Source of the DNA: Terramyces sp. JEL0728
Lineage: Eukaryota; Chytridiomycota; Chytridiomycetes; Rhizophydiales; Terramycetaceae
NCBI GenBank assembly: GCA_027603945.1
Contig: JADIIU010000006.1
Coordinates: forward strand, 1 to 64,000
Length of the DNA: 64,000 bases
Direction: 5' to 3'
Under the pieces are notes generated by a model. It was not told where the DNA came from. It was given only the letters and a program-made list of their open reading frames with translations, and made no database searches. Shown here piece after piece: positions 43,956-54,577 of this stretch. Within the stretch, counting starts at the first letter, position 1. Each line of letters opens with the position of its first letter. The translations under genes were made by a program, and so were the position numbers.

Positions 43956-44937
43956 TTAAATAAAACTTCCAGTTTCAAGATAATGCAAAGTGGAAAAGGC
44001 AATTTCAACAGAAATGAGAATGATAATTGCCCATTCAAGTTTCAAACTATGCTGCTCGTGCAAATGGTTTCGGATAACTTCTGCAATCTCGTTCGCGTAA
44101 TCAAGCTTCTTGTTCATGATCGCGATTCTTGGTCTGACATCCAAGTTGCGACTGATTGATTCAAAACAGTTTTCCATTTGAGTGCTACCCCAGCAAAAAT
44201 CTGGTAAATCTAGTAAATCAGAGTTTAGATTGACCAGCGATCGAAGGTGGAATAGCTCACCCAAGTTTTTCAACATTTTTGCTCTATTCACCGGTAATTT
44301 CTTTCCTGCTAGCAAAATGGCAGGAATATGCTTGTTTTTAGACAAGTGATCTTCCAGCATTATTTCCAAGGAAGCGAGCTTGACCGAACGGGAAATACCA
44401 GCTGAATACGCAAATTTTTGCTGGTCAATTTGAAAATCGTTTCCTAGGAATAGCAAGTCATTTTCCATCCGACCATGGCTACATTAAAGATATTTACTTG
44501 TCCGGATCTAGATTATAATTGAAAACTTCATATTCTTTTGGGTACGAGTTGATTTCTACACTTTTTACTTGCTGCAATAATTCACTAGTTTCCTGTTCAC
44601 TTGCACCCCAAATTACCAGTGTGCCATTACTAAATACAAATGCTTCTGAATCTGAGTGTAATTGCAGGTGATATACGCCGTCTGCCATGTACGGAAACAG
44701 CGAATAGTTTTGCTTGAGTAGTTTGTACAATCTGCCGCAGTCATAGTATTCCGCAGTTGAATATCCGACTGCTTTCTTTGCCTCTAATGGTACGATATTA
44801 TGCTTGATGTCTCTAACGCTTTTTACTCTTTTCGTAGTCATGCATCTTGCATTCACTGCAGCAGGGAAAGTAATTCTAAAATTCATCCTGGGCAGCATTT
44901 GAATTTGACGTTTGAAAAAGTTCATTTTGGCGGACAA
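43956..44937 (-). CDS. RMND1: RMND1/Rmd1-family (DUF155) mitochondrial protein
   Basis: Two exons, complement(43956..44478, 44498..44937), 320 aa, joined by the 19-nt intron gtaaatatctttaatgtag. The basic start (MNFFKRQIQMLPRMNFRI) is a likely mitochondrial presequence. The DUF155 core runs from AEYYDCGRLYKLLKQNY through ADGVYHLQ, EAFVFSNGTLVIWGASEQE, then NLDPDNHGRMENDLLFLG (completed by splicing), KFAYSAGISRSVKLASLE and the closing helix plus one membrane segment (EWAIIILISVEIAFSTL). Human RMND1 and yeast Rmd1/Mrx10 relatives support mitochondrial translation or its membrane attachment. Confidence 0.9.
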
Positions 44938-44971
44938 AAAAAATTGAAATTCTGAAACGATTTTATTTACC

Positions 44972-45766
44972 TTAGGCAGTACTGTGCACTCCTTCCTTCT
45001 TTAACAACGCATCGATTTGATGATCATTATACGGTTTAAACACAACTTTTCCATTCTCCATTGAAATTGTTGCAAATTCCACTACGGTTAAAGCCAATTA
45101 CATTTTTCATTAGTCAGTGAAGTTCCGTCCATTGTTTTTGCCAAGATTTTAATTGCCAATGATTTCGCTTCATCAAGTGTGCAATCTTCCTTGTAATCAG
45201 TTTTCAACATTGAAGATCCGTTCGATGAATTTGATCCGACGCAAGTTGCTTTCCATCCTGAATAATTGCCAGATGGATCAGAGTGATAGAGTTGGAAGCC
45301 ATGAGTTTCGTCCCATCCTGCAAATAAAAATGATACACCATACGGTCTCATACCACCATATTGGGTGTAACCCTGTTTCAAATTACATAAATCTTGAACC
45401 AGAATTTCCACTGGGATCGGTTCATCGTATCTAAACAAATATCTCTGGGCTTCCAAGCGAGTGTAGTTGATTAGGGAATTTGCATCGCTGGTTAATCCAG
45501 CAACAGCGCAGCAGATGGTTCTACTATAAGCATTAATTACTCGTTGAGTTTGTAAATCTTTTCTCTTGATACATTTTCTAGTAATTTGCTGGTTGTTTTC
45601 TTTTCTGCTGCCAACACAATTCCATCCTTGGCCATTATGCCGATTGCCATGCCGGCATGAGAGATTGCTTCCATCGCATATTCCACTTGATATAGTCGCC
45701 CTGGAGTTAGGTTGGACTACCTTCTGGGGAGAATATTGTGGTTTGTGAGTCGTATCTTCTTGACAT
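44972..45766 (-). CDS. PSMA4: 20S proteasome alpha-3 subunit (PSMA4/Pre9)
   Basis: Four exons, complement(44972..45081, 45102..45520, 45541..45700, 45721..45766), 244 aa. Introns gtagtccaacctaactccag, gtaattaatgcttatagtag and gtaattggctttaaccgtag are 20 nt each. The spliced start [20 protein letters not shown] and [12 protein letters not shown] are the alpha-subunit signature of this member. Then [74 protein letters not shown] and a basic C-terminus. It forms part of the outer ring of the 20S core. Intron 2 has tandem acceptors (tagtag); the second restores the reading frame. Confidence 0.97.
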
Positions 45767-46060
45767 TGTAGAAAAAATACCAGGGTTTGAATTTTTGAAG
45801 TTGATACACGTGACTCGTTGGATTCATATTTGTGGTTTAGATTGGCCAAATTGCAACTGCACGGCAATTAGATTTATTTATTGGTCTTATTGCAGCGATT
45901 TGGGAATCCAGAGTGCTCACTGTTGGGCAAATACCAGCTCATCAGGAAGATATTTTATTATCTCGGCGTATCCAATCAATCTCCAATGCAGCTCGAAAGA
46001 AACCACGAAATTACTCTGGAAACCTCACCTATAATTGGATAGGTAAATATTTTCCAAAAA

Positions 46061-48227
46061 ATGAAGGGAACAAAAGAAATGCAAAAACAGCGGGAGACGC
46101 TCCCAATATTTCCATTCAAACAGGACTTGATTGCAGCAATACGAGAATACCAGATCCTGGTAGTAGTCGGAGACACAGGTTCGGGAAAAACAACGCAGCT
46201 ACCACAGTATATTCTAGAAGGAATCCCAAATGCAGTAGTAGCAGTAACACAGCCAAGACGAATTGCAGCTATATCGGCAGCTTACAGAGTCGCTGAGGAA
46301 ACCGGAACAAAAATCGGTGATCTGGTCGGCTACTCTATCCGTTTTGAAAAAGTAGCTTCAAAAAATACAAAATTGCAGTTCCTTACGGATGGTACTCTGC
46401 TAAGAACATGTACAACAGATCCATTGATATCTCAGTTTAACTGTATAATGCTGGATGAATCACACGAACGAAGCTTGGATACCGATGTGCTTTTTGGACT
46501 GCTAAAACGAGCATGCAAACAACGACCAGAGCTTAAAGTAGTCATCATGTCAGCTACATTGGATATAGATAAATTCCAAGATTTCTTTGACGCACCAGTG
46601 TTTTCAGTTCCAGGAAGAATGTTTGAAGTCGATGTGCTTTGGCAAAAAACAATTAAATTCCAGACATTAAAGACAACGTTTGTGCAGAGATGTGTTGAAA
46701 CTGTAATGCATATTCACAAGACCGAAGAGCCTGGAGATGTGTTGGTGTTCCTGACTGGACAGCAGGAGATTGAACGGTGTGCAAAGAATATTATGGAATT
46801 AGAGAGGGAATTAAATTATAATCTAGTTAGACATAGGGTAATATTTATTAATTCAGGATTCTGTGCGAGATATGGCCGTATATCCCATCTACTCATCTCT
46901 AGAAACCCTGCAGCAAAAGGCAATCTTTGAAAAGACGCCTAAAGGAGTTCGTAAAGTGGTATTAGCAACTAATATTGCTCAAACGTCGGTGACTGTGCCG
47001 GGTATTAGGTATGTTGTAGATTGTGGATTTGTAAAACAGAAAATGTATGACCACAAAACACATATGGATGCGCTGCTTGTAGTTCCGATTTCTCAAGCAG
47101 CGGCAACGCAAAGAGCTGGTCGTGCTGGCCGTACCGAGAATGGTAAAGTGTATCGACTGTACTGCAAAGAAGCTTTCCAAGAAATGAGTCCGACAACAGT
47201 CCCTGAAATCCAGAGAAGCTCTCTGCTTGGCACAATTCTATATTTGCTCAAAATTGGAATCAAGGATGTACAGAATTTTGATTTTATCGATGCTCCAGAT
47301 TCTGAATTGGTCGACACTGGTCTGAAACAACTGTACTACCTTGGTGCTGTTGACAAGGAAAAGAAATTAACACGGCTGGGCAAGATGATGTCTGATTTCC
47401 CTGTTTCTCCTTTCCTATCCAGATGCTTAATATCCAGCAGTATGGATTTTCGGTGCAGCGACGAAATGTGTACAATAGTTGCACTACTCTCAGTAGAAGA
47501 CTTTTATATTCAGCCGAGATCTGAAAAAGATCAAGTATTAGCAGAAGAAAAACACCAAGAATTCCATGATTCGTCTGGCGATCATATTACATTCTTGAAT
47601 ATCTATAATGCATGGAGAGATGGCAGATACACTCAGGAATGGTGCCGAGATCATTTCTTTCACTATCGCGCACTAAACGTAGCCAAGAATATCAGATCGC
47701 AGTTAATTTCGGCAATGACTCTGCATAAACTTGAAATCCATTCATTAACGCACAAACAAAGGATACCACCATCTTGCCGTCAACCTATTCTCAAATCATT
47801 ATGTACAGGGTTTTACATGAATACAGTAAAGAAGCAGAAAGGCAAGACTATTTTTTACCCGTACATTTCGTCACTCGAAGGCCAATCTACCCTACTCTTC
47901 CTCTCACCACAATCATCACTGACCAAAATCGACCAAGATCGCCTAGATTGGGTTATTTTCAATGATGTACAGTTCGTTACTCGACCCAATATGCGTATCA
48001 CATCCAGAATTGATTTTGAGATGGTTAAAGTACTGTTTGGTCGGGTTGATATTAAGCATCACCAGATGGAGGAGGAGTTTCAGATTACTAGGGAAGTTAT
48101 TGATCCGATGCGCAATGAAGAACATGAACGGAATAGTGCTGCAGGGCCTGTTGATGTAGCTGAACTCAAGCGTAAGGGTGCAAGAGAGCGATTTCTGGAA
48201 CGCAAGAAGCAAAAAGATCAAAAATAA
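46061..48227 (+). CDS. DEAH-box RNA helicase (DHX40/DHX35-like)
   Basis: Two exons, 46061..46837 and 46857..48227, 715 aa; the intron gtaatatttattaattcag is 19 nt and joins YNLVRHR to DSVRDMAVYPIYSSL. Motif I VVVGDTGSGKTTQLPQYI, Ia TQPRRIAA, II MLDESHERSLDTD, III VIMSATLD, V ATNIAQTSVTVPGIRYVVD, VI AATQRAGRAGRTENG. A winged helix, HA2 ratchet and OB-fold (ARFYMNTVKKQKG-like: LCTGFYMNTVKKQKGKT) follow. Motif II reads DESH rather than DEAH. No long N-terminal extension, so it fits DHX35 or DHX40 better than Prp2/16/22/43. It probably remodels spliceosomal or other RNPs. Confidence 0.9.
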
Positions 48228-48293
48228 ATATATACTAGTACCCTTCAATATACTAGTACTCTTATTACCGAATCCATAAATATATTAGCGCCG

Positions 48294-48677
48294 TTAGTAC
48301 TCTTCGTCATCCGAATCCACAATTCTATTATTATTAACAAACAAATCATCATCAACCACAGTCTCCTCTTCCAAAAACTCTTTCGGAAACACTCTCAGCT
48401 TTTTCAAGTTTTTTAAATCGTCCTTGAACAGTACATGCACTATATCCCCATCAATCTTTCCATTCGAATTGAGTTCAATGATAACGAATCCGTTTAGTTT
48501 TACGAATACTTTGTTTATGAATTGTTGAGGGAGTTGGACTAGTAATGCTGATGTGTCTGGGAGGATGCAGTCGAATAGTTGGTTGCCTCTGATTGTGGTT
48601 ATTTTCGCTATTTGTTGGGTATCAGTCGGCACTGGGTTTTCTACAATCAATTTATCAGCTGTTTTTCTCTTTCCCAT
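48294..48677 (-). CDS. EIF1AD: EIF1AD (eIF1A-domain protein)
   Basis: Intronless, 127 aa from MGKRKTADKLIVENPVP (the frame is open 24 codons further upstream). An S1/eIF1A OB-fold follows: QQIAKITTIRGNQLFDCI, SALLVQLPQQFINKVFVKLNGFVIIE, GKIDGDIVHVLFKDDLKNL. The tail is acidic (ETVVDDDLFVNNNRIVDSDDEEY), typical of EIF1AD rather than eIF1A itself. The family is nuclear and linked to ribosome biogenesis and stress response. Confidence 0.85.
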   Translation of the reverse strand: MGKRKTADKLIVENPVPTDTQQIAKITTIRGNQLFDCILPDTSALLVQLPQQFINKVFVKLNGFVIIELNSNGKIDGDIVHVLFKDDLKNLKKLRVFPKEFLEEETVVDDDLFVNNNRIVDSDDEEY

Positions 48678-48849
48678 AATTTTTTTTTCAAACTTGAATT
48701 TATTGGAATTTATTGAGAATTGGTTTGGTTGTATTATTTGGTTATTCATATCAGTATTATTAATAGGATTACGTAACTTTGATCGTTTGAAACTGTCAAC
48801 CAGTACCCTTGAACTGCATGCAAAAGAAATTCTAAAATAGAAACTTTAC

Positions 48850-49065
48850 ATGTTTTGTCAAATACTGCTTGTTAGTCTATCTCTCTGCTCGCCAACCATA
48901 CAGTCCTCCGCTAAAAGAGTCGAATGCCAGTGCATACAAGAGTACATTGATTGCATGAGCGTATGCGAGGCAGAGTGCGGGATTAAAGTACGGTGTGGGG
49001 TATGCATGAGTGCCTGTAAACGTAATGCACAAGTGTGCGATACACAGTGTATTTCTATAGAATAA
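48850..49065 (+). CDS. small secreted cysteine-rich protein
   Basis: 71 codons. MFCQILLVSLSLCSPTIQSSA is a signal peptide. The mature part of about 50 residues holds ten cysteines: ECQCIQEYIDC, CEAEC, RCGVCMSACKRN, VCDTQC. The CxxxC and CxC spacing suggests a disulphide-stapled helical hairpin. No homologue recognised; size and cysteine content resemble secreted effectors of host-associated fungi, but a wall or structural role is equally possible. It starts 173 nt from the divergent EIF1AD gene. Confidence 0.65.
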   Translation: MFCQILLVSLSLCSPTIQSSAKRVECQCIQEYIDCMSVCEAECGIKVRCGVCMSACKRNAQVCDTQCISIE

Positions 49066-49081
49066 AGTAAATTATTGGGGA

Positions 49082-49837
49082 TTAATTAAATATATTATAA
49101 ATATAGTCTTTCCGCTCCGTTTCATTCATACCATTCCATTTAAAATATTCAACAACCTCTAATCGATAGAATTGTTTCACAATCGTTAATTTCAGTCTCG
49201 TCTTCATGTTTGGCACAAGCAAGTCGTCGATTTGCACATAATGGCTCGGCCCTTGAATTTCAACGGCTTTATCAAGCAAAGGAACGTAATAATCAAAAGT
49301 GTACATTGTCTTCTTACATTTGAACTGGCTTTTGACTGGTATTTCTAGCTGTTTTAAATAGTAGTCAATGTTTCTTTCTAAAAACGATTTCCTATGGACA
49401 AATCCATCTTTTTCTACATGTTGTTTGCTTATTGTCAAGTCTTTTTTATAAACAAGGGAATAAATGTACACCTGATGCCAAGTCCGCAAATCATTAATAC
49501 GTCCGTAATTTAATTCAAATTCCATTGGTTTAAAGTGGATTGCAGACAAGTACATCAAGTATCCTTGAATCTGCATATCTGTTGTTGGTTTAAATTCAAT
49601 GTCTACAGGAAAAAGCGTTGCTAGTTGGTAATAAGATAATAGTGAATGTCTGTCCAATTCATTTTGCTTGTAAAAATTGGAGAGTTGATTTAATTGCTTT
49701 GCGGTTGTTTTTCTAGTTGATAGGATTGTATTTATAGTCGGTGTAAAATTGTACTTGTTTATTGTATTTGATTTTAATAATATATTTGTGGTATTGCAGA
49801 GTAATTTTTGTACTGTATCATTGATTTTCATTTGCAA
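49082..49837 (-). CDS. RAP-domain protein, probably mitochondrial RNA-binding
   Basis: Intronless, 251 aa. The C-terminal 70 residues are a RAP domain: TFDYYVPLLDKAVEIQGPSHY followed by TRLKLTIVKQFYRLEVVEYFKWN, the restriction-endonuclease-like fold found in FASTK and OPR/RAP mitochondrial proteins. The upstream part is helical with no clear repeat. It probably handles mitochondrial RNA processing or stability. Confidence 0.8.
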   Translation of the reverse strand: MQMKINDTVQKLLCNTTNILLKSNTINKYNFTPTINTILSTRKTTAKQLNQLSNFYKQNELDRHSLLSYYQLATLFPVDIEFKPTTDMQIQGYLMYLSAIHFKPMEFELNYGRINDLRTWHQVYIYSLVYKKDLTISKQHVEKDGFVHRKSFLERNIDYYLKQLEIPVKSQFKCKKTMYTFDYYVPLLDKAVEIQGPSHYVQIDDLLVPNMKTRLKLTIVKQFYRLEVVEYFKWNGMNETERKDYIYNIFN

Positions 49838-50254
49838 ACTTTTTGGACTTGGTTTTTAGCCACATCCAAGCCACCGTGCTATAAATCTTTTTTTCTTTTT
49901 CTTGAATCTCCAAAATCTCCAAAATCTGCATTTGTCTAGTGTTTAATTGGTAATTGCGCAGTAGAAATATGCAGGTTTGCTGCACCATGGCTGTAAATTG
50001 CAGTACTGAATTATCACATGATGAATAGATCTAATCCAGCTCACTTGGAGTGTTGAAAAATACGCAGTGACACGAAAATAGATTTAAACTGATGATAATA
50101 TTTTAGTTTGCTTGAATGAATGCCAATAAATGAATACCAATGAGATTTACTGGATGAGTATCATTTAGTTGCTGTGTGTTACTGCCATCATTCAGTTTGG
50201 TCAATGAGCAAGAATTTATTCTCCAAATAAACTTGTCCGAAATCTAAATCTGAA
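49838..50254. other. intergenic, divergent promoters
   Basis: 417 nt, very AT-rich, between the RAP gene and the next divergent gene. Short imperfect duplications occur (tccaaaatctccaaaatc near 49910; gaatgaatgccaataaatgaataccaatga near 50114). No coding or RNA signal. Confidence 0.5.
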
Positions 50255-51405
50255 ATGGAATTAAAATCATTTATACTTTCAAAAGAATCACAGCCTCAAT
50301 TCAAACAATTCACTCAAGCAATCGATAATTACAGACAGTTCCTCACTGATTTAAAACATTCGTTTCTCTTGAGCCAAAATACACAAGAAACAAAACTATT
50401 CTTTACACTCGAGCTCTACAAGACAATCAAAATTCATAAATCTGATTTTGATTTGGTAATTGATTTATTGTACTTGTTTTACCATGAAAATCAGAATATT
50501 TTAAAAGGGATCTCATGTATAATTGCGTTATTCGGCGTTGATAATCTCGAATTGACTATGGATTACGGTAATCACTGTCTAATCTAGTGTACAAGGATAA
50601 CCATATTTGTATTTACTTTCTTTCATGTATTTTAAAGAGCATTGAAATTGAAGAGAAGCACTATGATTCAATTAATCAATGTTTGGAGTTCTTGTTTGCT
50701 AAAATACAAGATACACCTGGGTTTTTGTATTCTTCAATCAGCCAAAAAACAACTGTATCACTGCTGGTTCTATTCCAATCAATCGACTATTCAAGGATAG
50801 AAAGGCTGGTTTTATCACACTTGCTGAGCACTCAATCCAACACGCTTTATATTTTCATTTCGAATTTACTTTTAGAATTATGTAAAATCAGCGACTATTC
50901 AGCAGTATTACAACGATTGAAAAATGAATTGAAAACAACAAGATTTGATTTGATTATCCGGCCGCAATTTAATCCATTAAAGTACAAGCAACTAGGAACC
51001 AAAATACTATCTACCGAAATCAAGTACTTTAATTCAATGTACACACAAATTCAACACTGCGATCAAGAACTTGATTTGAATGATTTGAAACTGCTTGTCC
51101 AAGGATGTTTGATTTTAAACCAAAAGTTTTCAACAACAGAATACAACAGAGTAATCAATGCAATCATCAACTACCTCACCAGAAACAACATCAAAGATAC
51201 GGAGATATATAATATGCTACCGACTAGATGGAAGATCCAGTATATGGAAACAAGAGAGTTGGATGATTTGATGGAGTGCGGTGGGATTGAATTGTATTTG
51301 GGGTGCGAGTATGTTATTCGGATGGCAAAGAAGCGTGTTATTGTGCAGTTGAAGGATAAGAGCAAGATTATTGATTTTATCAACAATAAGCCTTTACATA
51401 ATTAA
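50255..51405 (+). CDS. hypothetical helical protein
   Basis: Two exons, 50255..50567 and 50588..51405, 376 aa; the intron gtaatcactgtctaatctag is 20 nt and joins LELTMDY to VYKDNHICIYFLSCIL. The protein looks like an all-helical HEAT/ARM-type solenoid (LFFTLELYKTIKIHKSDFDL, INQCLEFLFAKIQDTPGFL, LLVLFQSIDYSRIERLVL, IFISNLLLELCKISDYSAV). No catalytic motif. Not recognised. Confidence 0.65.
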
Positions 51406-51576
51406 TAAAATCGAGTACCTGCCGAAAGACTGGTTGAGAGTAATTGTTTGTACAACACGAGCCAGTTTCAAATAGTAGAAGAGTACAGCCATATCTCCAC
51501 GTTGCAAATTGCAATTATAGCCACCACGAAAGCCACTACATTATAAAAAAGACACTTTCCAGCAACAGCAAAAAAC

Positions 51577-52203
51577 ATGATTGTAATCATCGGCGCTACT
51601 GGACGGATCGGCTCAAGAATCCTGGAGAAACTCTTACCAAACAATAAAGTAACTGCAATAGCACGTAAAGATATCGAGCCACATCCAAACCTAACAACAA
51701 AACCCTTCAAAGATCTAGACACTGTGCTCAATGACGCTACAACAGTCATTTCCTGTCTAGGACACACACCATCGCCAGGAATGCTGTTCGATCCATTGTT
51801 TGTAACAGAGATAAACAAGCAGATTGGGAACCATAAAAACAAGTTTAGGTTTATCCAGTTAAACAGTGGAGGTGTCGACAACCCGCTTGGAAATGACTCT
51901 CGACCATTTACAGACAAGCTGATTATCGGTAGTATACGTTGGTTGACACCGTTCAATGATAGCAGACAATCAGCAGAGTACATTAGTACACTGAAAGATA
52001 AAGAATGGTGCTGCGTAAGACCAGTTAATTTTGTTGATGGTACGGGCGAGTATGAAGTGTTTGAAAATGCGAGCAAATCGGTGTTTGCTGGTGCTGCTGC
52101 AAAAATGGATAGTATTGCTGATTTCATGAGCAAATTGGCTACTGATGAGCAGTTGTGGGGTCAATGGAAAAACAAGATGCCGATGTTGTATGACAAGCAA
52201 TAA
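51577..52203 (+). CDS. atypical SDR / NAD(P)-binding protein
   Basis: Intronless, 208 aa. MIVIIGATGRIGSRILEKLL is an NAD(P)-binding GxxGxxG motif. Further Rossmann elements: VTAIARKDI, DATTVISCLGHTP, FRFIQLNSGGVDNP and CCVRPVNFVDGTGEY. It resembles NAD(P)H-binding (NmrA-like/HSCARG-type) proteins that act as redox sensors or reductases. The catalytic Tyr-Lys pair of classical SDRs is not evident. Confidence 0.8.
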   Translation: MIVIIGATGRIGSRILEKLLPNNKVTAIARKDIEPHPNLTTKPFKDLDTVLNDATTVISCLGHTPSPGMLFDPLFVTEINKQIGNHKNKFRFIQLNSGGVDNPLGNDSRPFTDKLIIGSIRWLTPFNDSRQSAEYISTLKDKEWCCVRPVNFVDGTGEYEVFENASKSVFAGAAAKMDSIADFMSKLATDEQLWGQWKNKMPMLYDKQ

Positions 52204-52270
52204 AAGATTTATGGTAGCACTCGAGTTGAGAGTAATGTATATTAAAGATTATATTATAGATAATCATGTG

Positions 52271-54031
52271 TTACTCTGCCTCAAGCTCATCGACTTCTTC
52301 ATTCTCTTTCGGTTCTTCCTTTGTTTGTTCTGCAGGTTCTCTCTTTGTTTCTACTTTGTCATCTTGTTAATCAATATTACCTTCTGGATACTGGCGAGGT
52401 GCTTCATATCTAGGATGGTAAGCAGATATTGGAGGGAGCCTTCTTTCCTTTTCATTGGATTTGTCTGATGGTGTTGGGCTTTTGTATTCGTTAAAGTATT
52501 GGATTGGAGGCAAGTTATTTGTTTCAGTTGGATGTGCATGACCATTTGTAGGAGGTGGTGCTCCTGGGTGGTGTGGAGGGAATAGATTAGGAGAACGAAG
52601 CTGGCTAGAAGAATGGGATGGTGGCGGCGGAGGGTAATAGCTGTAATACGGCTCGGGATAGTAGTAAGGATATGGCGGTCTGGAATAAGGATCATAGTAC
52701 GGTCTTTCATATCTGGGATATGCCGGTCTATCTCTGTAATCATAATTCGGTTTGTAATCGCCGTATGGTGGTTTTGAGACTGGGTAAGGCGGCCTTTCCC
52801 TTGGGTCCGTGTATGGAGGTCGTTCTCTTGGATCAGAATAAGAATATGGACGATCTCTGTCATACGGTGGTCTCTCGTAAGGAGCGCTTGGATCATGATA
52901 TGGCGGTCTAACAGGATCTGCATACGGTGGTCTAACAGGATCTGCATACGGCGGTCTAACAGGATCTGTATAGGGTCTGATTGAGTCAGAATATGGCGGC
53001 CTTGCTGAATCAGTATACGGTGGTCTAGCAGGATCTGTATAGGGTGGTCTGACAGGATCTGTATACGGTGGTCTGTCGTATGGTCTCTCCAATGGCGGTC
53101 GGTCGGCAAATAGTGCTCGCTCATAAGGAGGATATTGCCGCTCCGTTGGCCTTTCAGGATAAAAGTTCTTTGCAGGCTTAGGCTCATCATACATTTTAGA
53201 GTCGTTGGTTGAAGGTTCATTAATCTACAATCAATAATAATTACAGATTCATTTTCAGATTCAGTATCTTTACTCTCATAATTAATATCATAGTTTTGCG
53301 TTCTGAGTCTCTTTTTTGGTGGAGGATCACTGGCAACCTCCTTAAACTTTGTTTTCACAGCACGCGATCGTACTTCCTTTCGTATTCTGATCTTGAGACC
53401 TTGCTCGGCAAATGTTTTTGATAATGGCGTTGATTCTGATATTAAGAGTTGCTATACCTTCCATCCCTGGGAATTTTTTGGCTGGATAAACGTCTATGTT
53501 AGATCAGAATTACTAAAGGAATCTGAAATGATCGAGGTGCAGTAGAGTACTTGACTATCAACTATTTTATACATGGAAAACTACATGAAAAACATTGTAC
53601 TTTTAGCCGGTATGCTCCCTCCATTCTCACCGACAAATCAGGAAAAATGAAATACGAACCATCTCTTCCTTCAGTATCCTTCAAGTTGTAGATTGAGGAA
53701 ACAATAGAGCCAGTTGTAGAACGAGTCTTCCCATCTCGCAGCAGGTGTATTTCTTTCTCAGAGTCCAAACCAAGTATCGAGGCATACATAAAGTAGTACG
53801 GAGCTTTTCCATTTCTAGAGTTAAACCCTTGCTTACCCATCGCTTTCCACGCCTTCCATTTGCTATTGCGTTAGTGAGAACCATACTATGATAGGAGGAG
53901 GGTCAACTGGTCTTCTGTCCACTTTGTTACCATTTGGGTTACCTTTTTCGCCAAATCCACACATCCTCGAGTGTTTGGGTTGCTGTCGCAATGTCAACTT
54001 GTATTGCCTGTTGTAAAATACGGTATTACAT
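52271..54031 (-). CDS. velvet-domain regulator (VelB/VosA-like), 9 exons
   Basis: Complement(52271..52362, 52381..53224, 53245..53435, 53458..53493, 53514..53580, 53601..53814, 53837..53862, 53887..54007, 54030..54031 and possibly more upstream), about 530 aa. Eight introns of 18-24 nt; two exons are only 26 and 36 nt. Spliced, the velvet domain is complete: YKLTLRQQPKHSRMCGFGEK, VDRRPVDPPPI, SIVSSIYNLKDTEGRDGSYF, FPDLSVRMEGAYRLKFSMYK, DSFNVYPAKKFPGMEESTPL, SKTFAEQGLKIRIRKEVRSR. Velvet proteins bind DNA as dimers and couple sporulation to secondary metabolism. The C-terminal half is disordered with RPPYxDPx repeats and an acidic tail. The start is uncertain: an AUG forms across the first junction, but the frame stays open upstream (LLPEKLKPEII). 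Confidence 0.92.
52891..53078 (-). repeat. 24-bp coding repeats (RPPYxDPx)
   Basis: About seven degenerate copies of a 24-bp unit inside the velvet gene encode RPPYTDPA, RPPYTDSA, RPPYADPV and similar. The three RPPYADPV/RPPYHDP copies are nearly identical at DNA level, so the array is still evolving by slippage. Confidence 0.7.
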
Positions 54032-54124
54032 TATAATTTCTGGTTTTAATTTTTCAGGGAGGAGTCTTTCGGTTGCCAGTTCTCCAGAAAATGTTTACGC
54101 CACAGTTATCATCCCAACAATTTG

Positions 54125-54577
54125 AATTGCATCAAATAGCATTTCGTTAGGGCTGGAGCCGATTTCAAGTTGGAAATAATTCACATTGGGGAGAGGCGTG
54201 GCCCACAGTACCTCTCTTAAAGCTCAGTATTCACTACCCGGTCAATATTGGGTGAGGTGCCGGCCCAAAATAAAGGAGGGCTTGTAACCCTTGTATGATG
54301 AAAATAAGGATTTTTGACACCAGCAAGCTGGCAACGCCAAATTACAGGAGGCGAGCGACTCTCTACCTTGCGCAAGACACTGCCGAATCTGGTTGAGGCA
54401 GAGTATGGATGTTCCAATCAGATTTTGGCAACATCCATGGCTGTTCACAATCGTTTCATTTCCATTGCATTTCCTTCATGGAAATTACTCATACAGGATA
54501 TGCCCCAACCGTGGATACTCGCAAACTATAAAAATTAGGGATTATATAGCATTACCATAGGTTGGATATTACCAATA
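54125..54577. other. non-coding spacer, locally GC-rich
   Basis: About 450 nt between the velvet gene and the kinase. The part 54150-54420 is richer in G and C than other spacers and has short stems (for example cgcc..aggcg near 54334-54352; ggctggagcc at 54151-54160). I see no protein and no recognisable tRNA, U-RNA, SRP RNA or RNase P signature. Confidence 0.35.

Noticed and set aside
45913..46296. Plus-strand ORF overlapping the helicase start
   Set aside because: It reads the helicase P-loop exon in a wrong frame; the helicase frame carries all conserved motifs.
52351..53358. 335-codon Arg/Leu/Thr-rich minus-strand ORF
   Set aside because: Its first 45 codons are genuine velvet sequence, but the rest is the wrong frame of the Pro/Tyr-repeat exon, entered by reading through an intron.
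54314..54538. 74-codon plus-strand ORF between velvet and kinase
   Set aside because: No motif, no neighbour relation, and the opposite strand is equally open, so no coding evidence.
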